DNA of 64,000 bases, taken from NCBI GenBank assembly GCA_003249035.1, contig QBMK01000002.1, positions 221,379 through 285,378 of the forward strand, read 5' to 3'. This document shows, piece after piece, positions 1-7,595 of the stretch. The stretch's first letter is position 1. The number at the start of each line of letters is the position of its first letter. The notes beneath the pieces are model-generated. The model was not told where the DNA came from, searched no databases, and saw nothing but the letters and a program-made list of their open reading frames with translations. Source of the stretch: Pseudanabaena sp. GTDB lineage: Bacteria > Cyanobacteriota > Cyanobacteriia > Pseudanabaenales > Pseudanabaenaceae. The translations under genes were made by a program, and so were the position numbers.

Positions 1-2
1 GG

Positions 3-401
3 GATTTTAAAAAACTAACACTTTTAGATGGACTACTAGTAGGAATAGCCCAAGCATTTGCCTTAATCCCTGGAGTATCTCGTTCTGGTTCTACTCTAAC
101 CGCAGGGCTATTCCTCAATATGGAGCGCGAAACTGCGGCTCGATTCTCATTTCTGTTGGGACTACCAGCAATTATGCTCACAGGGGCTGTGGAGTTATAC
201 ACTTTAAGCAAGTCAGGATTAGATTTTAATGGTTGGTTGGTTCTTGGAGCAGGTTTGACATCAGCTTGTATTTCAGCATTTCTGGCTATTTTTGGACTAC
301 TACGCTATTTAGAAAAGCAGAGTACTTGGATCTTTGTTTGGTATCGCTTAGTTATGGGAATATTCTTATTAATTGGCTCAGCATTGGGTTTTCTGCGCTA
401 A
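3..401 (+). CDS. uppP: Undecaprenyl-diphosphatase UppP (BacA), C-terminal part; 5' end outside window
   Basis: Membrane enzyme that dephosphorylates undecaprenyl diphosphate to recycle the lipid carrier for peptidoglycan synthesis. The open frame runs in from the window edge without a stop, so the N-terminal half is missing. The family motif PGVSRSGST is present, followed by a RETAARFSFLL segment and three hydrophobic helices, ending LGFLR. The ATG at position 120 is internal and not the real start. The gene ends just before a strong hairpin, in a convergent arrangement with the DUF1501 gene. The family is recognised with confidence from the motif; the start and operon cannot be seen. Confidence 0.93.
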   Translation, partial: DFKKLTLLDGLLVGIAQAFALIPGVSRSGSTLTAGLFLNMERETAARFSFLLGLPAIMLTGAVELYTLSKSGLDFNGWLVLGAGLTSACISAFLAIFGLLRYLEKQSTWIFVWYRLVMGIFLLIGSALGFLR

Positions 402-406
402 TCATC

Positions 407-435
407 AAAAAGGTGGCGCAATGCGCCACCTTTTT
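407..435. terminator. Bidirectional terminator between uppP and the DUF1501 gene
   Basis: A perfect 14-bp inverted repeat (AAAAAGGTGGCGCA and its complement) sits between two convergent stop codons. A-runs on the left arm and T-runs on the right arm let it work in both directions. Confidence 0.8.
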
Positions 436-445
436 GGTTTTACCT

Positions 446-1591
446 TTATACGATCCCGATTTTTGGAAAATCTTGATCCAGAATCATTGCTGCGTTAAAT
501 CCTTCCCAATGATTGAGAATCTCCGCATAAATGCTACGGAAATCTACTTGCATTGGTAAATTACCCTGAACCAGACTATCTAATGCAGGACTACCACCAT
601 ACAAACCACCGCGTACATTTCCTAACAAAATTATTGGTGCAGCCGTGCCGTGATCGGTTCCACCATTACCATTTTCCACAGGACGACGACCAAACTCACT
701 TTGTACCATGACTAAAACATTTTTCTGCATATTATGTGATTGAATATCCCGATCAAGAGCAGCTAGGCTAGAGCCAAGGTCGTTCAATAATTGTTGATGA
801 CGACGCACCTGACCAGTATGGGTATCCCAACCGCCAATCGTGAGATAGACTACTTTGGGTTGCGATTCGAGAACACGAGCAAGCAAGGCGAACTGTTTAC
901 CGATCGCTGTTTTGGGATAGCTATGATCGTCAACCCGCTTATCAATATCTTTGGTCAGTTGCTTGACTGCAGCTTCGCTCTCTAGCACCGAGCGACGGAC
1001 TTGCTCAGCCAATTCTGAACCTTGAGGAGTGTTATATACTACGCGCATGGCTTCACCAAGTTTGCCCCGCTGCTGCACTGCTAGACGGGGTGATAGTTGC
1101 AGGTAGCGATCGCCATCACCTGTGAGTGCTAGAGGATATTCTTCACCGAGAAAGATGGCATCTGCGTTTTTTGATTGGACATTGGTGAGATATCTTGCTA
1201 ACCAGCCCGTATCCGATGCCCCTTGAGGATGAGCGCTTTGCCAAATTTCTTTAGAACGGAAGTGGGATAGATTGGGATTAGGATAGCTCACATTCTGAAC
1301 GATCGCCATTTGCCCTTTATCGAAAATAGGTTTTAATTCTTTGAGAGCAGGATGGAAAGCCGCCTGATTGGAAATAGGAATACCATCTTTAATCGCAATA
1401 GTGGGACGCAATTTGCGGTAATTAGGGTCATTGTAAGGAATGATCGTATTTAAGCCATCATTGCCCCCTGCAAGCTCAATAACTACAAGGGTTTTGCGAT
1501 CGCTACTTTGAGCGGCACTAGTACAACTAGGAGCAAGGATCGCCATCGCTGCCGTGCTAGACATCAAGGCGAGAAAATCTCTTCTATTCAT
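446..1591 (-). CDS. DUF1501 family protein with twin-arginine signal
   Basis: Exported protein of unknown activity. The N-terminus MNRRDFLALMSSTAAMAIL has a twin-arginine (Tat) motif followed by a hydrophobic stretch and Cys23. The rest matches the DUF1501 family: ELAGGNDGLNTIIPY near the start, then QSEFGRRP and GGTDHGTAAP towards the C-terminus. DUF1501 has an alkaline-phosphatase/sulfatase-like fold in related families; its substrate is unknown. It lies 71 bp downstream of a DUF1800 gene on the same strand, a pairing found in many bacteria, so the two are probably co-transcribed and act together in the envelope. Family is certain; function is not. Confidence 0.9.
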   Translation of the reverse strand: MNRRDFLALMSSTAAMAILAPSCTSAAQSSDRKTLVVIELAGGNDGLNTIIPYNDPNYRKLRPTIAIKDGIPISNQAAFHPALKELKPIFDKGQMAIVQNVSYPNPNLSHFRSKEIWQSAHPQGASDTGWLARYLTNVQSKNADAIFLGEEYPLALTGDGDRYLQLSPRLAVQQRGKLGEAMRVVYNTPQGSELAEQVRRSVLESEAAVKQLTKDIDKRVDDHSYPKTAIGKQFALLARVLESQPKVVYLTIGGWDTHTGQVRRHQQLLNDLGSSLAALDRDIQSHNMQKNVLVMVQSEFGRRPVENGNGGTDHGTAAPIILLGNVRGGLYGGSPALDSLVQGNLPMQVDFRSIYAEILNHWEGFNAAMILDQDFPKIGIV

Positions 1592-1662
1592 AATCTTCCA
1601 TTAGTAAATTGAGAGTTAGTGATAAGAATCTTCAGGGGAACAAGCATTAATCTTGTCTATGT

Positions 1663-2898
1663 TTAAACCAGTTGATAGATTGGTGAAGATAGAATCAAAG
1701 CGGCAATTTCGCGTTTAGATAAACCTGTAAACTGTTTTTCTAAACGATCGCTATTTCCATCTAATAAAACTGTGACTAGATCTTTGGCACTATAGCGATC
1801 GGGATTGAACTTAAATCCTCCATCGTCACCATACTCTTTAGTAAACTGCTGAGCGACATTGATCCTCGTTAGTAAAGAAGGCGCAGTCAACCAACCCTGA
1901 TCACCTTGCCAACCTTTAACAGATGGAGCATTGTACGGCACTTGTCCCATGGCGCGTAAATCACCTAGCACGCGATCGCTATCTGCTTCAATTTGCAATT
2001 GGCGCAAACTGCTCAAAATAAAATAGAGTGGTGTTTTCAGACGACTGAGATATGCCTTGTCACTATAAAATTCAGGACTATTAAAAACTGCGGCAACCAC
2101 GGCTCTGATGCTGCGATTGTTCTGTTTATACACCTGTGCAAGGCGATCGACGAGCGCAGGTTCAGGATCGCGGTAGGCGAAAGTACTCCATAGATCAACG
2201 GCTAATTTTCTGGCAGTACTGGGATGATTGGCTAAAATTTCCACCACATCTTGGGTGCTAAGTTTGCCTGAATGTCCCAAATAATTCTTGATTCCGTCAT
2301 CATGGCGACGCTTTACGAATGTGACATCAGCAATGCCCATCTCAGGACGTAATTTCACTTGCCATCCCGTCAGCGCTCTAGCCCCCTCTTGAATATCCTT
2401 TTCGTTATATTGCCCTTGCCCAAGGGTAAAGAGTTCCATCACCTCTCGGCTATAGTTTTCGTTAATTTTCCCAGCCCGATTTTGGGCATTGTCTAAATAG
2501 TTGAGCATAGCGGGGCTGGTAGTCACCTGCATTAGCAATTCCTGAAAGTCTCCCATCGCATAGGTTCGCAATCTTATTTCGTAATCTAGCAACAATTGGG
2601 CTCTACCAAGTTTGCGAAGGGATACGACAAAGCGATCGCGCCAAAAATTGACCATACGTTCATGTAATGGATTATTAGCACTCAACATTTGCTTCAACAA
2701 CCAGTGCCACATTTCCCTCGATTGTTCTTGTTTACCTTTTTTGACTATGGGCAGAGGTGCGGGGACATTTATTGCTGGTGATTCGTTGAGCCAAGTTGAC
2801 AACAATTTTTCAGGGGAATTATCGCTATGCAGTTCGTCGAGGGTTGCCCCAAAACCTGCCCGTCTGAAAAAATGAGCTTTCTGTACGATGCGATCCAT
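1663..2898 (-). CDS. DUF1800 family protein
   Basis: Soluble-looking protein of 411 residues belonging to the DUF1800 family. Recognisable segments are KAHFFRRAGFGAT at the N-terminus, HERMVNFWRDRFVVS, NYSREVMELFTLGQG, EGARALTGW and the C-terminal region with NVAQQFTKEYG. No clear signal peptide is visible, although many relatives are exported. It is the upstream partner of the DUF1501 gene and almost certainly in the same transcript. Biochemical role unknown. The ATG at 2898 directly precedes DRIVQKAHFFRRAGFG, the usual start of the family core. Confidence 0.88.
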   Translation of the reverse strand: MDRIVQKAHFFRRAGFGATLDELHSDNSPEKLLSTWLNESPAINVPAPLPIVKKGKQEQSREMWHWLLKQMLSANNPLHERMVNFWRDRFVVSLRKLGRAQLLLDYEIRLRTYAMGDFQELLMQVTTSPAMLNYLDNAQNRAGKINENYSREVMELFTLGQGQYNEKDIQEGARALTGWQVKLRPEMGIADVTFVKRRHDDGIKNYLGHSGKLSTQDVVEILANHPSTARKLAVDLWSTFAYRDPEPALVDRLAQVYKQNNRSIRAVVAAVFNSPEFYSDKAYLSRLKTPLYFILSSLRQLQIEADSDRVLGDLRAMGQVPYNAPSVKGWQGDQGWLTAPSLLTRINVAQQFTKEYGDDGGFKFNPDRYSAKDLVTVLLDGNSDRLEKQFTGLSKREIAALILSSPIYQLV

Positions 2899-3014
2899 AG
2901 AATTAGTTCCATAAAGTCAAGTTGCGCGAGGACAACCTTGATGACTTTTGTTTAGACTAGCGATCGCTATTTTAGGTTCTATTTTGCAAAATTTTGGTAG
3001 AGATTAAGATTGCA

Positions 3015-4328
3015 TTAGGATCTGATTATGAATTGTGGTAAGTGGGGAGCAGAGATACAGAATCCTGTCAAGAAGCCCATGATTGTTGAGAAAGCCACAG
3101 AACCACCACCTAATTCATAGGCTTCAGGCATCATGGTGCTGGCTAACATAGCTAACAATGCGCCTCCAGATACCGACTGAGCTAGAGCCACCCAAAAATC
3201 GGAGATGTTAACTGCTAGTACATTCCCTAAAAGAGCGCAGACACCACTTAACACTATCACACCAATCCAGAGCATCATAATTCTGGAGCTTTTAGTGCCT
3301 GCTTGTTTCATCCCAATTGAGCTAGAAAGAGCTTCAGGGAAGTTAGAAATAAATACAGCTAGCAAAAAAGACCAACCTATATGTCCAGGGTGAACGGTCA
3401 TTCCAATCACGGTTGATTCAGGAATACCATCAATTAATGTGCCAACCAAAATCGCTAAGGGAGCCGAACTTTTTGCTAATCCTTGAATCATTTGTTGCTC
3501 TTCAGAGGGAGAAAGGTCTATTTCCACACTATCGATCGCCTGTTGTCGCCACAAATCTAAATTTTGTTCTGCTTCAGCTTGAGAAGTCGTCGTTGTGCGG
3601 AGCCTCTTTGCTAAAGCGTGACTTAGCGAATTAGCAATACTGGGAGACTTAAGCAATACATCATCAAAATGTTCTTGTTTTAGTTGATAGACTTCCATAT
3701 CTGTATGGGCGACTAATGTTGCCGATCGCGTTTCGCTATTAAGAAGAGCCATCTCACCAAAGACTTCACCTGCATTCAGTATTGTCATAACTTTTTCTCC
3801 TTTCTTGACCTCGGCTTCCCCCGAAACGATCATATAAAATGAGTCGCCTTGATCTCCTTCATTAAAGATTGCCTCTCCTTTTTTGATAGAAATTGGTTTA
3901 AGTAAGGGGACGATCGCCTGTGCTTCCGAAGGTGGCAAATTTTTCATTACCTCGACATTAGCAATGCGATCGAGTACATCTCCAGTTTCACCTTGACGAT
4001 GTTCAAACAAATAGCGACGACGGGAAGAAACTTTACGCAAAAAACCACCCTTGTCATCAACAAAACGGGTAATGATAATAAATAACCATCCACCAATTAA
4101 GAAACCAGTAAATAAAGGTATAAAGCCACTTTCTTGATAAGCGCTGATTGTAATTTCAAAGGCAAGTGCCGAAAGCAATGTACCACTGCCAAATGCCATT
4201 ATTGCCGCTGACAGAGCCCGACTTGGTTGCCAAAAAATACCTAATAACGCGCCTAGTCCGGAACTCGATGCTGCTAATAGTCCTTGAAGAAAAGCATCTA
4301 GCATAGATATCATCGTAACTACATACAT
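3015..4328 (-). CDS. ZIP-like membrane protein with an inserted cyclic nucleotide-binding domain
   Basis: Membrane protein of about 437 residues. Helices 1-3 (about residues 5-100) are followed by a soluble cNMP-binding (CAP-like) domain at about 120-240, with the FGEMALLNSETRSATL phosphate-binding cassette, then a charged linker and five more helices. The second half carries the ZIP-transporter patterns DGIPES and SNFPEALSS, equivalent to HNxPEG of TM4 and TM5. The ligand histidines are replaced (by Asp in TM4, Ser in TM5), so metal transport is uncertain. The cNMP domain sits where ZIP proteins have their variable cytoplasmic loop, which suggests ligand gating. Several Met codons near 4328 are possible starts. 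Divergent from the DUF1003 gene. Confidence 0.8.
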   Translation of the reverse strand: MYVVTMISMLDAFLQGLLAASSSGLGALLGIFWQPSRALSAAIMAFGSGTLLSALAFEITISAYQESGFIPLFTGFLIGGWLFIIITRFVDDKGGFLRKVSSRRRYLFEHRQGETGDVLDRIANVEVMKNLPPSEAQAIVPLLKPISIKKGEAIFNEGDQGDSFYMIVSGEAEVKKGEKVMTILNAGEVFGEMALLNSETRSATLVAHTDMEVYQLKQEHFDDVLLKSPSIANSLSHALAKRLRTTTTSQAEAEQNLDLWRQQAIDSVEIDLSPSEEQQMIQGLAKSSAPLAILVGTLIDGIPESTVIGMTVHPGHIGWSFLLAVFISNFPEALSSSIGMKQAGTKSSRIMMLWIGVIVLSGVCALLGNVLAVNISDFWVALAQSVSGGALLAMLASTMMPEAYELGGGSVAFSTIMGFLTGFCISAPHLPQFIIRS

Positions 4329-4479
4329 ACTCTATCGTGAGTTCTGCCTGATTTTCAGTTTGTTCAGTTCTATACTTGTGTCAAAACTGTTTGTCTTTCA
4401 CCCAAAATATAGTACGTCGCATATATTCACAAACTGCCCGATCAATAAATTTACCCTCAGATTTTAGATTTAAACAATT

Positions 4480-4941
4480 ATGGAAATGTCAACCAGATCT
4501 AAACGCTCTCGCCCATCAACAGGAGAAAAAATTGCTGATATTGTTACTGCTACCGTAGGCTCCTGGAGGTTTATTCTCATTCAGAGCTTTCTGCTAGGTT
4601 TGTGGATTGTTCTGAATGTCATTGGCTGGATCAAACATTGGGATGAATACCCTTTTATTCTTTTAAATCTTGCCTTAAGTTTTCAAGCAGCCTATGCTAC
4701 TCCATTCATCTTAATGAGTCAAAATCGACAATCTGAAGTTGACCGATTGAAGGCTCAACAAGACCTTGATGTTGATACCAAAGCAGAAATAGAAATCGAG
4801 TCTTTACATCAAAAGATTGATAGCTTAAAGGACAGAGAGATAGCCGATCTTAGTCGAGTGTTGGCGATACAAAATGACTCAATTAAACGTTTAGAAGAAA
4901 TGCTTGCAAGGGAGATTGCCGCTAATCATCCTAATGTTTAA
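4480..4941 (+). CDS. DUF1003 family membrane protein
   Basis: Small inner-membrane protein of 153 residues. It has the DUF1003 hallmarks: ADIVTATVGSWRFI, a first helix ending LNVIGW, the block EYPFILLNLALSFQAAYATP with a second helix, then SQNRQSEVDR. The last 60 residues are charged and likely coiled coil (heptad-like SLHQKIDSLKDREIADL). Function unknown; some relatives are annotated as cyclic-nucleotide-associated or magnesium-related without firm proof. An internal Met three codons in is an equally good start. Divergently transcribed from the ZIP/cNMP gene across a 150-bp gap that must hold both promoters. Confidence 0.85.
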   Translation: MEMSTRSKRSRPSTGEKIADIVTATVGSWRFILIQSFLLGLWIVLNVIGWIKHWDEYPFILLNLALSFQAAYATPFILMSQNRQSEVDRLKAQQDLDVDTKAEIEIESLHQKIDSLKDREIADLSRVLAIQNDSIKRLEEMLAREIAANHPNV

Positions 4942-5065
4942 GAAAATATCCCTTGAGATTAAACAAGTATGTTTAAAAGAGGAAGGAAAAAGCACCCTTT
5001 GTTATTGCATAATTCAATAAGTCTGGAACAATACCTTAGGAATGAAAATTAAATAACATGCGTGT

Positions 5066-5122
5066 ATAAAACCCAAAATCGTTTCGGTGGGCGAAGCCCA
5101 CCGAAACGATTTTGGGTTTTAT
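5066..5122. repeat. 57-bp perfect palindrome, AAAACCCAAAAT family, copy 1
   Basis: Two arms of 27 bases around a GAA loop. The outer arm AAAACCCAAAAT and the core GGGC-GAA-GCCC are shared with the copies at 7350-7406 and 63947-64000. The bases between differ among copies but remain complementary. It lies 3' of the DUF1003 gene and could terminate it. Confidence 0.85.
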
Positions 5123-5164
5123 TAAATTATCAATCCTTATCAAACATTTTGGCTACAGATATTA

Positions 5165-5217
5165 TTTTGGTATGGAATTATGGTTTAAGTGATTTACGCC
5201 ATAATTCCATGCCAAAA
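5165..5217. repeat. Long inverted repeat of unknown role
   Basis: Arms of 19 bases (TTTTGGTATGGAATTATGG and its complement with one mismatch that would be a G-U pair) flank a 15-base loop. It lies 42 bp after the palindrome at 5066-5122. The TTGGTAT in the left arm recalls the ends of the 103-bp element, but the rest is unrelated. The remainder of 4942-5317 holds no gene that I can support. Confidence 0.7.
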
Positions 5218-5317
5218 GTATGGATCGTTTTTTCCTTGGAGGTGTCTAAGTGATTGATCTTCTTCAATTACTGGAAACCGAATGCTGAGTCTTAATAAGC
5301 ATCAGCGCAAAATGTTT

Positions 5318-5364
5318 CTTAAAGTAAAAAAAGACTCCGTATGCGAGTCTTTTTTTACTTTAAG
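5318..5364 (-). terminator. Terminator of the Spy-like gene
   Basis: Perfect 20-bp stem with GACTC/GAGTC next to the loop and long A and T runs outside, starting two bases after the stop codon at 5366. Confidence 0.8.
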
Positions 5365-5365
5365 A

Positions 5366-5809
5366 TTACTTCTTCATCGGAGCAAAGGCTTCTTCAAATT
5401 TTTTCCTTTGCTCAGGAGTCAAAACTGCTTTCAATTGCTCTCTACGCACTTTCACAATCTCACCTATCTTTTTCCGTTGATCGGCAGTCAGATTAAGCGA
5501 TTGAAGTGCTGATCTCATGGGCTCCTTTGCTTTTAAACTTGCTTCTAATTTTTTGCGCTGATCAGTATTAAGGATACTTACTATTTTGGGGTTACTCTCT
5601 GCAAAAATTTTGGCAATCTGTTTCTTCTGAGCGGTAGACAAATTCAACTTTTGAGAAAGTGTCTCTGGAGCAATATCTCCTTCAGCCTTAACATTTCCCA
5701 TAGTGGAGGAGTTGTTTACAGATTCAGCACTAGCTGGTGGAGCTTTCAAAGCAAAGCCTGAACCGAATAGCAAGCAAGTTGCAAGAATAAGAGAATTTAA
5801 TCTTTTCAT
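5366..5809 (-). CDS. Periplasmic Spy/CpxP-like protein
   Basis: Small secreted, helical, highly charged protein. The chosen Met gives a standard signal peptide (MKRLNSLILATCLLFGSGFA, cleavage near ASA-ES). The mature part contains repeated LTxxQ-type motifs, LSTAQKKQIAKI, NTDQRKKLEA, LTADQRKKIGEI and LTPEQRKKFEEA, as in the Spy/CpxP/LTXXQ family of periplasmic chaperone-like proteins. An upstream ATG at 5827 is in frame but would put polar residues ahead of the signal peptide. Probably stress-related or chaperone-like by family; no direct evidence here. Monocistronic, with its own terminator. Confidence 0.72.
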   Translation of the reverse strand: MKRLNSLILATCLLFGSGFALKAPPASAESVNNSSTMGNVKAEGDIAPETLSQKLNLSTAQKKQIAKIFAESNPKIVSILNTDQRKKLEASLKAKEPMRSALQSLNLTADQRKKIGEIVKVRREQLKAVLTPEQRKKFEEAFAPMKK

Positions 5810-5952
5810 GGGTAAGTTATTTAGCATCTTTGTAATTTAGCATATTTGTAATCGAAGTAATCTAAGATTATTAGCCAATAAATCAATCTCTAAAAGATGA
5901 ACTTGACTTTTCTCATATTCTCTAAAACTTATAAAATTATATTTAAGCCATT

Positions 5953-6111
5953 GGCTCTATAAGTGTTTCGGGGAGTTCAAACATGACAAATGGCTCAATG
6001 CTTTTAATGACAGGTGTTTCAAACATCAAAGTGATCCGAGGCTAAAACTATTGCACATCAAGCATTTTAGCTATCTAAGCTAAAGCACCTCCCCGAAACA
6101 TCTATTGAGCC
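5953..6111 (+). ncRNA. Candidate structured RNA, 6S-like architecture
   Basis: A 23-base arm beginning GGCTCTATAAGTGTTTCGGG at 5953-5975 pairs with 6089-6111 (20 of 23 positions). Inside is an unpaired region of about 20 bases per side, then a second short stem (AATGCTT at 5998 with AAGCATT near 6060), then a loop region. A closing stem, large central bubble and inner stem over about 160 nt is the layout of bacterial 6S RNA. An AT-rich stretch (TATAAA at 5930) could be its -10 box. No open frame explains the pairing. I could not match it to a known cyanobacterial ssrS/ssaA sequence, and the strand is inferred from the possible promoter. Confidence 0.4.
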
Positions 6112-6121
6112 GAAGTTTCAA

Positions 6122-6477
6122 CTTAGAGGCTGTTTGAGAATAGAAGTAGTTAAGCTCAACGGTTGGACATGATGCGAACCAGACATAAATAAATAAAAGT
6201 TTAAAACATTTGCTTAGACGCTATCTGAAGGAAACCTATGAATTCAGACAGTGGATTAAAGAGATTAAATAAGCTATTCTGCAATGTGAACAGTCAGTTA
6301 AAGACGCATAGTTATGCAAGATTAGAGAATCTCAGTTCCGGCGTGAGTTTGGCTCCCTTGAACCGAAAACCTTCTCCTCAGGACATAGACCAAGCCATCC
6401 GCGATGCCGTATTTGCTGTCGATAGCCTTGACTGTCTCCAGCCCGGTGACACAGTATTAAACTATAGTGGCAATTAA
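6122..6477 (+). pseudogene. Decayed coding stretch, unidentified; includes a short open frame at 6238-6477
   Basis: The 79-codon frame starting at 6238 has a fair ribosome site (GGAAA), but its first half is probably a shadow. Another frame over 6210-6370 reads as plausible protein (RYLKETYEFRQWIKEIK, then AILQCEQSVKDA, then CKIRESQFRREFGSLEPK) interrupted by two stops. The open frame becomes convincing only at SPQDIDQAIRDAVFAVDSLD. The start of the region, GAGGCTGTTTGAGAA, resembles the ends of some IS5/IS4-type insertion sequences and a similar sequence in the IS relic near 30010. I read it as a broken gene or mobile-element scar, but a real 79-residue protein cannot be excluded. Confidence 0.35.
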
Positions 6478-6525
6478 ATATAAATAAGCTTCGCGCCACT
6501 TTCATTTTTTACAGAAGTTGCGCTC

Positions 6526-7257
6526 TTATGCAACCGAATCAAATAACATTGTGGTCATATATCGATCAGCCCATTCTGTACCAAAGGATTTTTCTAGCAC
6601 CCGACGAGTTTTGTCGTTTTGTTGTTGCTTTTCGCAATAGTATTGCTGACCTGCGATCGAGCTTGCCACTTCAAGCTCAGAAGTCAGAGGCTTAGTCGCA
6701 CTAGCAAGTTGGCAATGGATTGTCAAAACGTCGCGAACCCGTTGCAAAAACGCCTGCTCTTCCAGTTCGCCCATTGGGCGCACAAACAAGCAAAATTCCG
6801 AGAAAATATCCGCCCATTCTGGCAAAGTTCGAGGCTGCGAAAAATTGAGATTAGGTAAGGCGGATAGGGCTTGACTGTATCTCATAGGGAGCGATCGCTC
6901 AACATTTACAGGTGAAAGATCAGCGATCGCGGCACTAATTGCACCGCCACGACCACCAACAATATCAGCACCAAATATAGGCAAAGCATATTCGGGATTT
7001 GGAAACATCACACAATGCAAAATATCTAGCCCGTTACCAACTTGAGCCAGTTCTAGATGCAGCTTACGAAATTGGGGCGCTTGATAGCAAAGATTTTCGA
7101 TCACCAGCTTTTCACCTTCTAGATGCCCCTCAATATAGCCAAGTCCCTCTGGAACTCTATAGGGAGACAGATCTAAGTTGGTCTGCCATACTTTTTCAAT
7201 GCATTCAGCTAACTGGCAAATTAAAGTATGTTGGCGATTTCGCAATGATGCTGGCAT
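6526..7257 (-). CDS. pcyA: Phycocyanobilin:ferredoxin oxidoreductase PcyA
   Basis: Reduces biliverdin IX-alpha to phycocyanobilin by four ferredoxin-supplied electrons, giving the chromophore of phycobilisomes and phytochromes. At 243 residues it is the normal PcyA length. The diagnostic block LHCVMFPNPEYALPIFGADI contains the active-site His and Asp of the family. The C-terminal half includes VRPMGELEEQAFLQRVRDVL. It works directly after heme oxygenase, whose gene lies about 16 kb away in this window (23026). The ATG at 7257 matches the family start; a palindrome about 90 bp upstream separates it from the next gene. Confidence 0.97.
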   Translation of the reverse strand: MPASLRNRQHTLICQLAECIEKVWQTNLDLSPYRVPEGLGYIEGHLEGEKLVIENLCYQAPQFRKLHLELAQVGNGLDILHCVMFPNPEYALPIFGADIVGGRGGAISAAIADLSPVNVERSLPMRYSQALSALPNLNFSQPRTLPEWADIFSEFCLFVRPMGELEEQAFLQRVRDVLTIHCQLASATKPLTSELEVASSIAGQQYYCEKQQQNDKTRRVLEKSFGTEWADRYMTTMLFDSVA

Positions 7258-7349
7258 AAACTTAGATATACGTTGCTATTTGAGTATAGAACGGTGCCCG
7301 TAAAAACCCTACAAGAAATAAAAAGCTTTGCAAAGTAAAGTTTTTTAAA

Positions 7350-7406
7350 ATAAAACCCAAAATTGTGTCGGCGGGCAAAGCCCGCCGACACAATTTTGGG
7401 TTTTAT
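7350..7406. repeat. 57-bp perfect palindrome, AAAACCCAAAAT family, copy 2
   Basis: Same outer arms as copy 1, core GGGC-AAA-GCCC. The variable part of the stem reads TTGTGTCGGC here against TCGTTTCGGT in copy 1, with matching changes on the other arm. Confidence 0.85.
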
Positions 7407-7467
7407 ATGCTGCACATGTTATTTAATCTTCATTCCTAAGTACTTTAAAATAATCAATTAGCCAGAG

Positions 7468-7510
7468 CCAAAATCTGTACCGCCTGCTGCGCGGGCGGTA
7501 CAGATTTTGG
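7468..7510. repeat. Inverted repeat related to the palindrome family
   Basis: Arms CCAAAATCTGTACCGCC and its complement around a GC-rich loop. It lies 62 bp from the palindrome at 7350-7406, in the 338-bp gap between the divergent genes pcyA and the M48-like gene. Apart from these two hairpins and whatever promoters are present, I see nothing else in the gap. Confidence 0.8.
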
Positions 7511-7595
7511 GATTTTACATTTAATTATGTCTAGCTACTAATTAGTGCGGTAAGTGTCAAAATAAGTTCTAACATTGCGAGATTGAGGCGAAAAG

